Source: Poa pratensis
Taxonomy: Eukaryota; Streptophyta; Magnoliopsida; Poales; Poaceae
Reading direction: 5' to 3'
NCBI GenBank assembly: GCA_947311845.1
Contig: CAMZMU010000081.1
Coordinates: 4,401,534-4,465,533 of the forward strand
DNA: 64,000 bases
Shown here: piece by piece, positions 12,487-24,116 of the stretch
How positions within the stretch are numbered: position 1 is the stretch's first letter
Layout of the letters: the number at the start of each line of letters is the position of its first letter
Made by a program: the position numbers and the translations under genes
The notes under the pieces: model-generated
The model's input: only the letters and a program-made list of their open reading frames with translations
What the model was told of the DNA's origin: nothing
Database searches by the model: none

Positions 12487-12498
12487 CTCTGATACCAA
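12487..12498 (-). other. Primer-binding site of the LARD-like element
   Basis: Minus strand TTGGTATCAGAG, the common methionine-tRNA-type primer site of plant LTR elements, lies three bases from the LTR end CCCTTACA. Confidence 0.8.
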
Positions 12499-12501
12499 GT
12501 C

Positions 12502-15500
12502 TGTAAGGGCCCCTCAGATTTACCAGTCCGAGGTGCCCAAGTTATGTAAACGGATCACGATCCCAATAATCAGTGCATCGCGATCACATAACCAACATGG
12601 TATACAGAGTTACATCATCCAACTCGATTAGTACAAGACTTACATAAATGGTGGTCACACGACCAAGCCTGCAACCATCGTCACGCAGGACGGAATTAAC
12701 TACGATAAAGCGGAAGCTTTTGGTTAGCGCCGGCCCTCGTCACAACCGGACGCATTCCCACAGAGCAGTTGACCGGTGACACACAGTTGGCGTAGTCGTC
12801 GGCGTACTTCTCCTCCTCGTCGTACATCTCTCGTTGTAATCTGGACATTGGAATATCCAGGGACACAACCATGAGTACAATTACGTACTCGCAAGACCAC
12901 CACCAGGCTTAAGTTTTCATGGTAATGCAATAAAAACGTTTTCGAAAACTGGGATAGCTGCTATATATGACTATAGGGCTTAATTTTCGCAAACGATGCT
13001 TTTAGACATAGAGAATACAACTATCTCTATATCTTTGTTAAAAAGGCATTTGGAGATATAATTCTCCTTATTTTAGAAATGGCAGAAAACCATTTCCACG
13101 TTTGAAAACACTTTTGTAAAACGTTTTTTTTTTCAAAAACACTAGGATAGGGATGCCCTTTTTTCTTTCCGGGTTCCGACTGGTTGACTCCCCGAGACCG
13201 ACCATCTTCTCCCCAAATCCGTACCTCCCAGGTACCTCCTTGATGTCTCCTTTTTCCTTTGCCGAAAAACAGTTTTTTTTTAAAACAGAAAAGTGCCCAT
13301 ACGCCTAGATCGGTGGCCTTTCCAACCGTCCATGACCGAGGACTTGGCTATTCGAATAGTTTTACACTCTGCAGAGGGGTGCACTTTCACCACATCAAAT
13401 AGGTCACCGCCGCGGATCACCCCACGGATTGCCCGACGACAATACGTCAAACGTCGGGACACTAATCAAGACTTTTGACTATGTCCATACTAATACAGAG
13501 ATACCTCTTCAACTAGGTTGTTTCCCCCCGGCACCGTTTGACCCATCCCATGGTGTCCGACCGCCAAGACAGGGGACCTAATCGGTGCAACTGGCGGCGA
13601 AATTAATCCCACTCTCTTTATGTCCCTCTCTTAGGCGACAACCAGTTCAGGGGCCATAGCCACCCCTTAAGCAAAATTGAGGAAGCTCCATATTAATACA
13701 AACAAGCTTCCGGTCAAGCCCTACCCATGTCAGGTAATGTGGCTGCACGGGTTAATTGTTCGGGCGGCCGCTAGGGCTGTACTTTGTTTTTCAAAAAAAA
13801 CATATCCACCTCCGACTGCTCCCAGCAGCTCGGGTTTTCACAAACTCTCCGAATGCTCCCAGCACTTCGGGTTTTCACAAACTCCCCGAATGCTCCCAGC
13901 ACTTCAGGTTTTCATAAACATCTCCATTTGCTCCCAGCAACCTGGGTTTTATAAAATACTTTCACGCCGATCGCTCCCAGCGACTCGGGTTTTTCCTCTG
14001 GAAACATTTTACCAAAGACCAGGCTCCCATCCTATAGTCTTGAGATAAAGATATAAGGATATACTACTAGAAAATATAATTTTCTTGATAGCACCTTCAG
14101 TAGAAGGCTTCTCAAGTAAAGATCTATTTTTATAAAACCTATTATATACTAGTAGATATCTTTGGCCAAACAATATTTTGTAAAATAGTTTTTGGGAGGC
14201 AAAATGCCACGGAAGAAATAAAACATGCATTATTTTATTTTGAAAACAAAACATGCTTGTAAAAATAATTGGATTTCATTAGAGTGGTGAGGTGGCTTGC
14301 CTGGCTCAGCAATATGTCCCTGGACTTCTTCTTGTTGATCAATATAAATGAATTCCCATACTTTGCAGATAAATCCTCTTCATCGGCCACTCCGGTAGCG
14401 TTAATGTCTAGCGTCGCAAAATAAAAAGAACACAATCAATCATACAGCAAGGCACACTCAAGATATCAAGCAATTACGACAAACAACAATCAAGGTGCAT
14501 GACTAACATCTACCAAACAAGTTTGGCAACAACATCACCACTTATTTTTCCTCAAAAAGGGTTAAAGTAGTGATTAGACAATTTTTAGGGGTTACTGCTA
14601 ACTTGCAAGACTAAGCATTACTAACAAGTTTAAACAACCAGTGGCTAACATTCTTAGTTGAAAGTGGTTATTTAGCTCATAAAGTTTATTAGACAATACC
14701 AACATAATCAAACAAGTGTTAAGCTTTTCAATCACCACTTAGCAACACATGCTTAACTCAAATCAAACCTAACACCTGCCACTAACAGTACTAACATACT
14801 AAAAGTAACTTTATTTGGTGAGCTGCAACACCAAAACAATTCACAACAACAAAAACAACATTTTCACAAAGGACCAAACAATTGATTTATCATTTTTAAA
14901 AGGCAGAAAACACCATTTTGAGAGTTTATTAACTCCAGGGTGTTCTGTTCAACCAAATTTTATGAAAAGCTAGGTTTAGGTTCTTTGTAAGAATTAGAAA
15001 CTACTGCAATTGGATTGACCCAAAAATCTTATTCACAGAAAATCAGATAAATGCTGGAAAACCCTACTGGTCCCAACTTCAAACACATTAAACTTTAAAA
15101 CTAAGCATCACAAACCTATGAGGTTAACTTCTACAGAAAGCTACACTCACAAGCTTTCCAGAACAGTTGGATTCACAAATTGTGGATTCATAAAACTCAA
15201 GATAATAAAAATTTAGTGAAAAAGTAACTTTTTACAAGATTACAACTAGCACACACATAAAAATATATTTTTGAAAAAGGCCAACGCCACACGGTTAAGA
15301 AAATACATAGCTAATCTACAAAATTGGAATCAACTCGAACGCATGCTCAGGGATTAAATGGTGTATTAAAACCTAGGTCATAGTTAACAGGAATTAATAT
15401 AACGAAAAAGGATTTGACTGGAAAAACGATAAATGGGCCAGATCCGGAGCTGGGCCAAGGGAGCAGTGCTGGGCGGCCCATGACGGTGCTGGAGGGTGTT

Positions 15501-17824
15501 CTTCCTCACGAAACGCGACTGGAACAGCAGAAAAACAGCGGCAATGGTGCCGTTGCTCACGTGGCTCACCTAGGGCGCGTATGGGGTCGCGGAGAGTTGG
15601 AGGGGAACTCAGGGAGCTTGGGGATGACGAGGATGGCGGCAGTTCTTGCCGGGGAGCTCCAAAACAGCGGCTAGGTCGAGGACGGCCGCGACGGGCTCGA
15701 GATGGCAGCGGCAGCTCCGTGGCTTCCTGGACAAAATAAAGTGTGCATGATGAAGAGAGGAGCAAGGGGAACACGGAGGTCCAAGAATGGAGAGCAGAGA
15801 GGGACGACAACTATGGCGAGCTTGCTCACAAGCGCTCAGGTCCGAGATTGACTTCTCACGTTCCTCGTCGATTGAGGATGAGAGGGCAATGTCTCTTGCT
15901 AGGGGTGGGAGAGTGGAGGCTGAGGAGTGCAAATGGCAAGGTGAGGGTGCGGGAGAGGGTCTGTGGCCTCAAATCCACGAGGTGGCCGGTCCATGGTGGA
16001 CTCGGAGCATGGGCTCGTGTGAGGAGGGGCAGGGGGTGGCTATTGGGTGAGGGAGGCGGTGGAGGAGCGTGTCCTGGCGCTGCTGCTGGCTTTGGACGCT
16101 AGCTAAAGGCCGAGAGCCGTTGGCACGCGAGGAGAGCTGGGCGTGACCCTACCCGCACGCCAGGTGCTCGACAGAGTGACCGGGCTCGATTGGCTTGGGC
16201 TGGGCGGTGCACTGAGGCGTGAGAGGGAGGGAGGACGTGACAGGGAGTGGGACAGGTTGGAGACGCCGTCGTTTGGCCACTGGGCCTCGAGGGGTGAGGT
16301 GAGGGGAGCATGCAACAGCCAAGCATGGCGTTAGGCCATGGCCACCTTCCCCTGCTCACTCCTCTCACATGCTACAGAGCCAACACGGCTCACACACGAC
16401 CTGTGAGCAATGCATAGGGTTAGGTATAGTTTTGGTAAGAGGTTTACAGGCTTTAAAACGAATTTGAGAAGGTTTGGGCACGTTTAAAAGTTGACAGAAA
16501 ATCAGAAAACAGTTAACGTGATGGTGACAAAACCATTATGGGAAAGTAACCAAATGGCCAGCAGAGTCAAGGAGAAAGGTACAGGAGTGAGGTACTAACT
16601 ATGGTTATCACAATGGTCGACAATGTACGAAGGATGAGGAGAGTTTGAGTGGTTTTGCAAGGAGGCGAAAAGGGTATAAAATAACAGGTTCAGAAAATTC
16701 AGAGTTTGGTCCTTAGAGAAATTTCCAGGTCCAGAAAACTGTTATTTTGGCGACACCAAAACCATCATGCAATAAAGATGTTTAAAGCATTAAAATCTCA
16801 AACAATACTTTGTAGGGATAAACAATATGGAGTAGAAGAGATTCATGAAGATGAGGTTCCAATTTTTACCTCAAGTAAAATAATGGTGATGCTCTAAAGA
16901 TGCTATCTTTTAACATATATAAAGATAGTTTCTGAGAAGGTTTTGCAAAGTTTTCTTCAAAATATTTGTATAACACAAACAAATATTTTTAGATAAAAGA
17001 GTCACATATGACCATGTGCATGTCAGGGATTTATCTCAAGATTTTAGGAAACACTTTTGTTCACGAGATAATTTAATAAACAAATCTAGTCTTGTTGAAA
17101 ATAGTTAATAACAAAATTTTAACACAAACAAGTCAATACAAACAAGCAAACTAACATCACCACCAAGATCACACAAGTCAAACCACAACAACTTGTCACA
17201 CCATAGCCTTCCATAACCATCATCATCATCTTGTGAAAAAAAGTGAATCACACACAACCATGACAAGATGATGTTTAAAAGTATCTCAACTCATAACTTG
17301 ATAGTTTTCAAAAGGTTTGACAAAGAGAAATATAGGAGTAATATATCTCCCACTTGTATCATTTTAAAAAGGTGTTGAAACTAGGAGTTTTGAAAAAGGA
17401 TCTTGATACTTGCAAAATAACTGAGTTGGAAATTGGTAGGAGATATTATATAGACCTCCATAGTTTGTAAACATGTAGTTTTGGAAATACTTTACTTTCT
17501 TAAATAATAGGTCCATGGGTTGGTGCTAAAATCAAAACATCTTTGAAAAAGAGTTTGGCCAAAATTAGATTGGAGAAGATATATGGATCATTCTTCTTGT
17601 CATGACAGGATCACCAAAATTAAATGATATGCTATATCAGTTGAGTTCAAAGTTTGGTGTCTTCGGTGGTTGTTAACTCAAACAAGAAAGCAATCAACGT
17701 CAAACAGAGCAATCAGAGGAAAGACACATCCATAAACAAGACATTTCAAAAAGTTTTTGACGGCCCTAAATTTTGGGTCTTTTATAATTAAGTTTTTCAA
17801 GCTTCCAAAATTTGGGACGTTACA
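12502..17824 (-). repeat. 5' LTR of the LARD-like element (5323 bp, complete)
   Basis: Plus-strand ends are TGTAAGGGCCCC at 12502 and GGGACGTTACA at 17824, with the primer-binding site adjoining the left end. It shares 14611-17824 with the partial copy at 7164-10377. The flank after 17824 begins CTCCC, so the matching target duplication should lie at the unseen left end of the element. It contains a ~37 bp tandem repeat (13811-13995) and the GC-rich island (about 15400-16370). Confidence 0.85.
13811..13995. repeat. Tandem repeat of ~37 bp, five units, inside the LARD LTR
   Basis: Units share the core GCTCCCAGC followed by CTCGGGTTTT or close variants. They begin at about 13811, 13848, 13885, 13922 and 13967; the last spacing is ~45 bp. 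The core CCCAGC...TCGGG resembles a short palindrome repeated in phase. The function, if any, is unknown. Confidence 0.75.
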
Positions 17825-19349
17825 CTCCCTCCCGTCCGGTGAAGACTTTGATGCCTTGTCTATATTAGCTTCGCCTGATGATGAGTGCATTCGTGCCCTC
17901 AAACTCATCAATGACGTCGTTTGTACGGTGTTTGGTGACATGCATGCTTCATCTTCTTTCTCCAGCTCCCCCTGGCCCTGGTGACCACTTTACATAATCT
18001 TCACAGTCTCAGAAAGACAAGATGTAGTATTCCCCTTCCTTTTGTGCCACCCCATGGCTCCGCTGCGATTCGTCACATTATTCTCCAAATCCACACAATC
18101 ACAAAACAAATTGTCATGGGAGGGAAATATCAAAATAATTTGATTAAAATTGGTAAAACATATTGTTGCAATATGAGAATTATATATTATCATACAACAT
18201 CTGCAAAAAAGGGCGAACTTCAGGTTGTCTTGCTTCACCCCTTCATTGATTGTTGTGTGCTTCAGTGAAACATGAAATGCACAAACAAAGAAGTTCAAGC
18301 AGTGAAAAATTGTGAAACTCCACCTATACTCCATTGCCATGTACAGTGCATGCAAATATATTATTGCAGGTTACATAGTTTCAATATGCTGCACGGAGAA
18401 GAACAATATACCTTTAGAAAGAAAAGATCAATGGGTAAACTAACACTACCATACGTACATGTACGATGTCCAAAATGAAATAACGTACCAACTCTCGCTG
18501 TATCTTTTGGTGCCCGTAAGTCATAGTTATACATTTAGCAAGGTGAATTCCTGTCAGGATATACATTTTTTTAATAAATGCTCAGATATCCTCGTGTTAA
18601 TTCACAGAAAAATATGCAAGAGTCAATTTTGAAGTGAGATTGGTAAAACAACATATGTAATGACCACAGATAAAACCATATGTTTATTTGGGCGATGCCA
18701 AACTAATTGTACATCGAATAGTAGCATGTATCCATTCCTAAATGAATATGTTGTCACGGGCACATCAACCGATGTAAAGGCAAGTAAACATCAAGCTTTA
18801 TACAGTGCCAGGATTTCTGAAGAAAGGAAAACAGAAAACGGAAAAGGAGTTGAACAATGAGATAATTAGTAAAAAAATCTATGCATTTAAAAAAATACAT
18901 TGATGTAATTATGGGTACATAAATTAACTACGAACCTTGGTTAAATCAGACTATCAGCATCTTCAAAATTTGGACTTCAAACCGTTCACTTGAACAAAAC
19001 AAATTCCTTTTCTGCACCAATATCTCGAGAGAGAGTAGTATACTCTTCCTTTGTGAGTCATCCATTACTCTGAACTCTATTTTTATTTTGCAGGAATCAT
19101 GAAAATATATTTCATAGTATATAACCTGAAACATAATAATTGAACTCAGCTAGTGGAACTATCCAGCTATATGAAAGCAAGGCTGCAATCTTAAGGGCAA
19201 AGGCAGAATTGAAATAGCTCACCTTGGAGAAACGTGGAAATATGCTAGCAAGACAAACACACTACAACGACACGATCATGTGTGTCTTCCGTTTCATTTA
19301 CCAGATTGAATGTGTGACTTCTAAAATTAGGTACTGAATAGTACAGAAG
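17825..19349. other. Intergenic DNA, no recognised gene
   Basis: AT-rich with only short frames. The first ~160 bp (17825-17985) is in frame as a plus-strand peptide containing DFDALSILASPDDECIRALKLI, which looks protein-like and may be a decayed exon or transposon fragment. No family was recognised. Nothing else is supported. Confidence 0.3.
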
Positions 19350-19521
19350 TACTCCCTCTATTTTTTAATATAAAAAGTTTTAGCTTTTGTCCACATGCAC
19401 ATGCACATGCACACAAATGTATGTAGACACATTTTTGTGTGCATGTTCAATCATTTTAGTATACATGTAGACAACATGTGTATCACCTAAAACATCTTAT
19501 ATTAAAAAAACGGAGCGAGTA
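19350..19521. mobile_element. Stowaway-type MITE (~172 bp)
   Basis: Starts TA-CTCCCTCTATTTTTTAATA and ends TATTAAAAAAACGGAGCGAGTA. The terminal inverted repeats are imperfect, with TA at both ends, as expected for Tc1/mariner-derived Stowaway elements. Confidence 0.85.
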
Positions 19522-20345
19522 ATATTGTTTCATCGGACTAACACAACCTAATCGTGATTAAAAATGTTTTATCATGTTGATATTAGAATTAGCAACGAGA
19601 ACATGGTATCGTGATGAGCAGTGCCTGCCGGAGTCAAGGATGAACATGCAGGGAGGTCCAAAGGATATATACCACCGCTGCGGATGCGGATCCACGAAGA
19701 AGGCAGTCGCGCGCGATGCACGCATGCTACCGCCCAGTGTACTCACACTCTCGTGCTTGGGAAGCACAGATTCCATAATGACGACGGCGGCCACCATCCA
19801 TCTAGGACACACATATACCTGAATAGACGAAACTGTTTGACTATTTTACACTCGAGACTCAAGTGCAGAATTGAGTTGAGACATGTACAGGCGAAACATG
19901 TTACGATATACATAGAACCACCTGTAATCTCGCCAAAACATGGAACATGTTACAATATAGTACGTAGAACCACATGCAATCTCGCTAAAACATGGAGAAA
20001 AGAAAGGAACACATCATAAATTCCAGAGATGAACATGGCGGCGGCAGAGAAACGACAAAGTCATCGCCTACCTCGACGCCGACAGAAGCCTTGGCCTGTC
20101 GGGTCATTGGCTGCTGCTGCGGCGGCCGTGGCGTTGGGGCTGGTCCGGTGGAACCGCGCGGTAGGTGCAGGTGATGGAAGAGGTCAAGAGGCTGTCCGCA
20201 ACAAACAGTGAGAGAGACGATATGGGCAGTGCCGATGCGTATTGGAGGCGGGGCGGCCAAGAGAAGAGCGAAAATCTAAGGCGGCTGACAGCGTGCGTGG
20301 GTCTGCCGTCAGCTCATTGCCGCCCCCATCTCGCATGCATGCTCG
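19522..20345. other. Intergenic DNA, GC-rising, no recognised gene
   Basis: Contains overlapping GC-rich frames on both strands, including an 84-codon minus frame at 19812-19558 and a 91-codon minus frame at 20260-19985. None has a recognisable domain. Confidence 0.3.
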
Positions 20346-20680
20346 TCAAAGGTTGGCCACACGCACGGAGGCTCGCCGGTGGCCGGCCACAAGCATGCTC
20401 GCCAAGGGGCTGGCCCCAAACACACACGCACGCTCGCCGGTGGCCACAAGCACGCACGCTAGGAGCTGACCCAAACACGTACGCACCGGTGGCCGGCCAC
20501 AAGCGCACACGCACGCTCGCCCGAGGATGCCGGGCCAGTTCGCCGTACCCCTGCCCAGCAGCGTGCCACGCCCGCTCACGCGAGGATGCCGAAAAGCTCG
20601 TCGGCGCCAGCCCGCTCGCCGGTCGCGCCTGCTCGTCGGCCGCGCCCGCACGCCTGCTCGTCCCGCCGCTTTGCCGTCCA
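20346..20680. repeat. Degenerate GC-rich minisatellite-like tract
   Basis: Imperfect repeats of CGCACGCTCGCCGGTGGCC and CCGGCCACAAGC recur about every 50-60 bp from 20346 to 20525, followed by GCTCGTCGGCGCC-like repeats. The long frames on both strands here (up to 172 codons) follow from base composition and lack any domain. Confidence 0.55.
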
Positions 20681-21128
20681 TAGACTTGGAGGAACTCCGG
20701 ACCACCGATGACTATGGAGGATGGTGTTGCACCAAGTAGCTCGCCGTTGAACTTCGCTGTCGTAGAGATATGGCTGTAGGGCAGCGGTGAACAGAGGGGG
20801 TCCAGCGCTGGAGCAGGGAGGCACAACGATGCGAGTTTCCTTCCATGTCCAGCAGCGGCATAGATGATACAAAGGGATAGAAAAATAAATCTGATAAGGA
20901 TAAGGGATACATATCGTGGGATTTAGTTGGGATTGGCTCACGTGCGTGCGGGCTCACGGGTCAAACCGAAGGACCGCCCGGGAGAGTGAGAAAAAAGTGG
21001 TTTGTTAGTTGAGATGGATCGTGTTAGTTGTTGCATGCGTTGGTATTTGTTAGTGCGATGGCATTTTTCTTATAATTTGTTAGATGTGTGACACCACCGG
21101 AGGTGTGACACCACCAGCTCTGATTTAA

Positions 21129-21255
21129 TACTCCCTCCGTCCCAAAATACCTGTCTTAGATTTGTTAAAAAGTGGATGTATCTAGACATGAAACAAGTAT
21201 AGATACATTCACTTTTGAACAACTTTGAGACACTTATTTTGGGACGGAGGGAGTA
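21129..21255. mobile_element. Stowaway MITE (127 bp, well preserved)
   Basis: Ends are TACTCCCTCCGTCCCAAAAT and the matching inverted ATTTTGGGACGGAGGGAGTA, a near-perfect terminal inverted repeat with TA on each side. Confidence 0.92.
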
Positions 21256-21560
21256 GTAAAGATACTACTAGGTTGGTCGTCGCACCGTCACCGTGCGGTG
21301 GCGCCGATTAGCCGGGACCGACAAGGCCTGTGTGGGAGCCTGCATTTTCCTTTGAGCATGTTTTCTTCATTCTCTTTTCTAGGCATACTTTGCACATAGT
21401 ATAACTGTTAATTTCTTAGATGAATTTATTTTTAACACGGTTGTTAAATGTTGGTGAGCCACAAGGTATAAACAATACTTGGCTACTTCAAACATGCTTC
21501 ATCTTATTATGAGACTGATTATTTCCTCCATTTATGCATCTAGCTTCTACTGAATTTATG

Positions 21561-22019
21561 CTCCACATTCCTTTTTATAAGGTGCTTTTCTTTCGAGTGT
21601 TAAATTTCTCTATCTTTAACCAACTTTACAGAAAATAGTATAATTGGATCCATCATGAAACATATTTTATAATTTACTATACCGATAACTTTTCTATAAT
21701 TTTCAACTATGGGCATTTCTGCTCCCGGTAGACCAGCGAGAGCTTATGGTTACTGAATGCTGATGGTCGCCCAGGACATATTTTTTGGGCTACGTGGTAG
21801 CACATTAGTCGACTTCGAGATGCGTAGTTGGTTTATGCTGTCATTTTTTCGTTAGTTGATTCATCTTTCAACCTTAATTAGGTGATCAGTGATATGTAAA
21901 TTTGATACTTTTTAAACTATGCAATAAACGGCTGTGTGCATCGCTTGATGCATAGGCTGGGGTTTTTATCCCCCATTTCGGAAAAAAAACACCTTTTAAA
22001 TATCTATCAACGGAGGGAG
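21561..22019. mobile_element. Stowaway-like MITE split by a LINE tail
   Basis: Left end CTCCACATTCCTTTTTATAA followed by GGTGCTTTTC; right end CACCTTTTAAATA followed by ACGGAGGGAG. The inner parts of the two ends (AAGGTG and CACCTT with flanking A/T runs) are inverted copies. The middle is occupied by a LINE 3' end (about 21710-21990), so the original MITE was ~180 bp. Confidence 0.6.
21710..21990 (+). mobile_element. 5'-truncated LINE 3' end inside a MITE
   Basis: Ends with GGCTGTGTGCATCGCTTGA and GGCTGGGGTTTTTATCCCCC, then ATTTCGGAAAAAAAA. This is the same 3'-terminal motif seen at 32395-32435 and 38262-38459, where target duplications prove retroinsertion. The 5' boundary is approximate and I found no clear target duplication. 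Confidence 0.6.
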
Positions 22020-22270
22020 TTTTAGTTTGATAGGCATTGCACGTGCAAAATTACTAATATTCCTAAATGGACTCGTTTTGTCTGGGCTAGGAGGCAGGCT
22101 GGCCCAGCGAGTTTGGGCTTCCAGCCCACTCGCTCGATGGACCAGCGCCGAACGTTTGTCGCTCGGTCTGGGAAGTAGGAAGTGCTAGATAGAAGAACAG
22201 CGGTAGTGCAGTGCGTTGTTGGTATGTGAGTACTAGATTAGCCGAGATTGGGACAACTCCGGCCTGTTAA

Positions 22271-23744
22271 TCTCCACTATTATTAAACAAGCAAACATGA
22301 CTTTCGCTAAGCGTACCTCGTCAAACAAAACACGGAACCATCAGCACCGCATGAGTAGGCCCACCGGACAGCGTAACCAAATCAGATCTGGTGTGCACTT
22401 AGTATTTTACGATGACGGAACATACTTCACCGAACGAAATTCATCCCAAGTAAGCCACGCAAAAAAAAAAATCTCCCAGTCATGTTTTGAGAAACGGCGC
22501 TGCCGCCCCATCCTCACATCGCCGCCGCACGCCGGAACTGCGCTGCCGCCTCCGTCCACTTGCGGCCAACGGAAGTTCCTCGGCAGCGACCAACGGAAGT
22601 TCACGCGGCGGGCGACATGGAGGAGGACGCGGGCATGCTCGCACTGACGCAGCCGACACCGCGGCCCTCTTCGTCCTCCGGTTCGATGACCCCGACGACC
22701 AGGCGGCGGCGATATGACCGGGACAAGGGGAGAGCCTAGTCCGATTCGTTTCTAACCCTAACCCCCGAGCGCTCTCTCTCCCTATTCGTTCTACTTGGCA
22801 GGAGATTGGATCGAGCACGGGTGCCACGCCGCCAAGAGCTGCTCGCGCCGCCGCCGCCGCCCGGTTTCTCACCACCGCAGCTCGGATTCTCCTCGCCTCT
22901 GCCTAGATTCGCCCCTCTCCGCCGTCCGGAGTCGCCTCCACCGCCACCGGTCGCCGGAAGCAAGGTAACCGCTTCCGTCCTCATACCTTCTTGCTCCCAA
23001 TCTTGCTTGCTCATAGAAATGATTTGTATTTCTGGCTGTAGCTTCTGTCTCTATTAAGCCACATCAGAGCAAGGTCAAGGAAACTTTTTTGTTCCCATAT
23101 TCTGTATGGTGATGCTGTCTTCGATGGAAATAATCTCATCAACCCTTGATACTCACGTTTCCTATTAGAGTGGGCTAACCATTTCACATATCTCTTCATC
23201 TACGAGTTTTGAAGTTACAGAGTACAGAAACATAGGAATACGAGCAAGAGAAGGTATTCTTTTCTAAGAGTTTTGAAGTTACAGCTACAATGAAGGTTGC
23301 TTTTATCTTGCCTGTGTCACTTGGACTTTTGATCTACTATCGTGCATTATGTTGATCTATCATGCATGGATATTTGATATAAAGGTATAAGTTTCTGATC
23401 AGAGTTTTGTGCTATTTAATGTTCTTTCGTGTCTCTGCATCGTGATTTTTTTTAGTCAGGATGGTGCCCCAATTTTGTGTGATGAAATACCTCCTGTAAA
23501 GAATGAGTGGTTGTATTTGGACATTTGGTTCAAACAGTTGTCCTAAAGGTTTTCCTAAATTAAACTTTGGCTTAATTGCATAGAAGATTGAATGATGAGT
23601 GGTTTATTTAGGCCCAAAGTTTAGCTTTATGAGTTATAAGGTGTAGATGGTCAAAAGCTATAGAAACTGCAAGTCTGCAACTCACTGAAGGAGGTTAGAT
23701 TTAATTCTTAAAATTACACATGCGTGCACGTGCCCGATTACTAG
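22271..23744 (+). mobile_element. Non-autonomous Helitron candidate carrying a GC-rich gene-like fragment
   Basis: 5' end A|TCTCCACTATTATTAAAC and 3' end GCGTGCACGTGC plus eight bases then CTAG|T, i.e. TC at the start, a short palindrome near the 3' end, CTRR terminus and A/T host flanks with no target duplication, as expected for Helitrons. Inside, 22480-22965 is GC-rich and looks like a 5' leader exon: a 40-codon frame from 22617, then a donor-like CAAG|GTAACC at 22962 and AT-rich, intron-like DNA. Known: Helitrons capture gene pieces. The source gene was not recognised. Confidence 0.55.
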
Positions 23745-24105
23745 TAATCATTAAATCAGTGAACCTACTAATCTACCATGTAGAAATAAGGAATTGTAAG
23801 GTAGGGCATGTAGATTTTCTGTACAAGGGATGCTGAGGACGGAGGTAAGTAATTTAACAGTTTCGCTGATCATAAGAGCTGCTGCTAGCGTGACAGCACT
23901 AGTACTATCTCAGAGTTTCAGATTACTGATCAGTGCTGGCTGTGCAGCCCTTAAGTAGTGCTACTTGTCTTGCAGCTCCGAGCAACACCAGTAAAAGCAT
24001 ATCCTATGATCGATAAACCACTCACAAAAATTTCTGATATGGAACTCCAAGCATGTACGGTACATGTGCTGATGTGCCTCGATTTGTCACTTGTAGGTTT
24101 GGATA
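23745..24105. other. Intergenic DNA, nothing recognised
   Basis: No gene or element is visible between the Helitron end and the following retro-insertion. Confidence 0.4.
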
Positions 24106-24116
24106 TGGTTTTTCAC

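Larger units (their letters stand above)
10378..12501 (-). other. Non-coding interior of the LARD-like element
   Basis: 2124 bp between the LTRs. The longest frames are under 80 codons and none shows gag, protease, RT or integrase motifs. Two ~76-79 codon minus frames close to the primer-binding site (12219-11960) could be a vestigial leader or gag start but are not recognisable. In LARDs such interiors are thought to act as packaging RNA; that role is inference here. Confidence 0.6.
7164..17824 (-). mobile_element. LARD-like non-autonomous LTR retrotransposon with ~5.3 kb LTRs
   Basis: Two 3214 bp direct repeats (7164-10377 and 14611-17824) align end to end with about 40-45 differences counted by eye. 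The right copy extends to 12502, giving a full LTR of 5323 bp with ends TGTAACG...CTTACA on the minus strand. A methionine-tRNA-type primer-binding site (TGGTATCAGAGC) abuts 12502 and a polypurine tract abuts 10377, which fixes the minus-strand orientation. The 2124 bp interior has no gag or pol motif. Known: large retrotransposon derivatives (LARDs) of Triticeae have multi-kb LTRs and a non-coding interior mobilised in trans. The left LTR is interrupted at 7164 by the gypsy insertion, and its remaining ~2.1 kb lies left of the window. The family name (Sukkula-like or other) is uncertain. Confidence 0.85.

Noticed and set aside
20165..20826. Overlapping ORFs of 172 and 170 codons on opposite strands
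   Set aside because: The tract is a degenerate GC-rich minisatellite. Open frames on both strands and repetitive residues argue against coding.
22031..22058. GCATTGCACGTGCAAAATTACTAA|T as a Helitron 3' end
   Set aside because: The palindrome and CTAA terminus fit, but no 5' end was found and it abuts a MITE end, so support is too weak.
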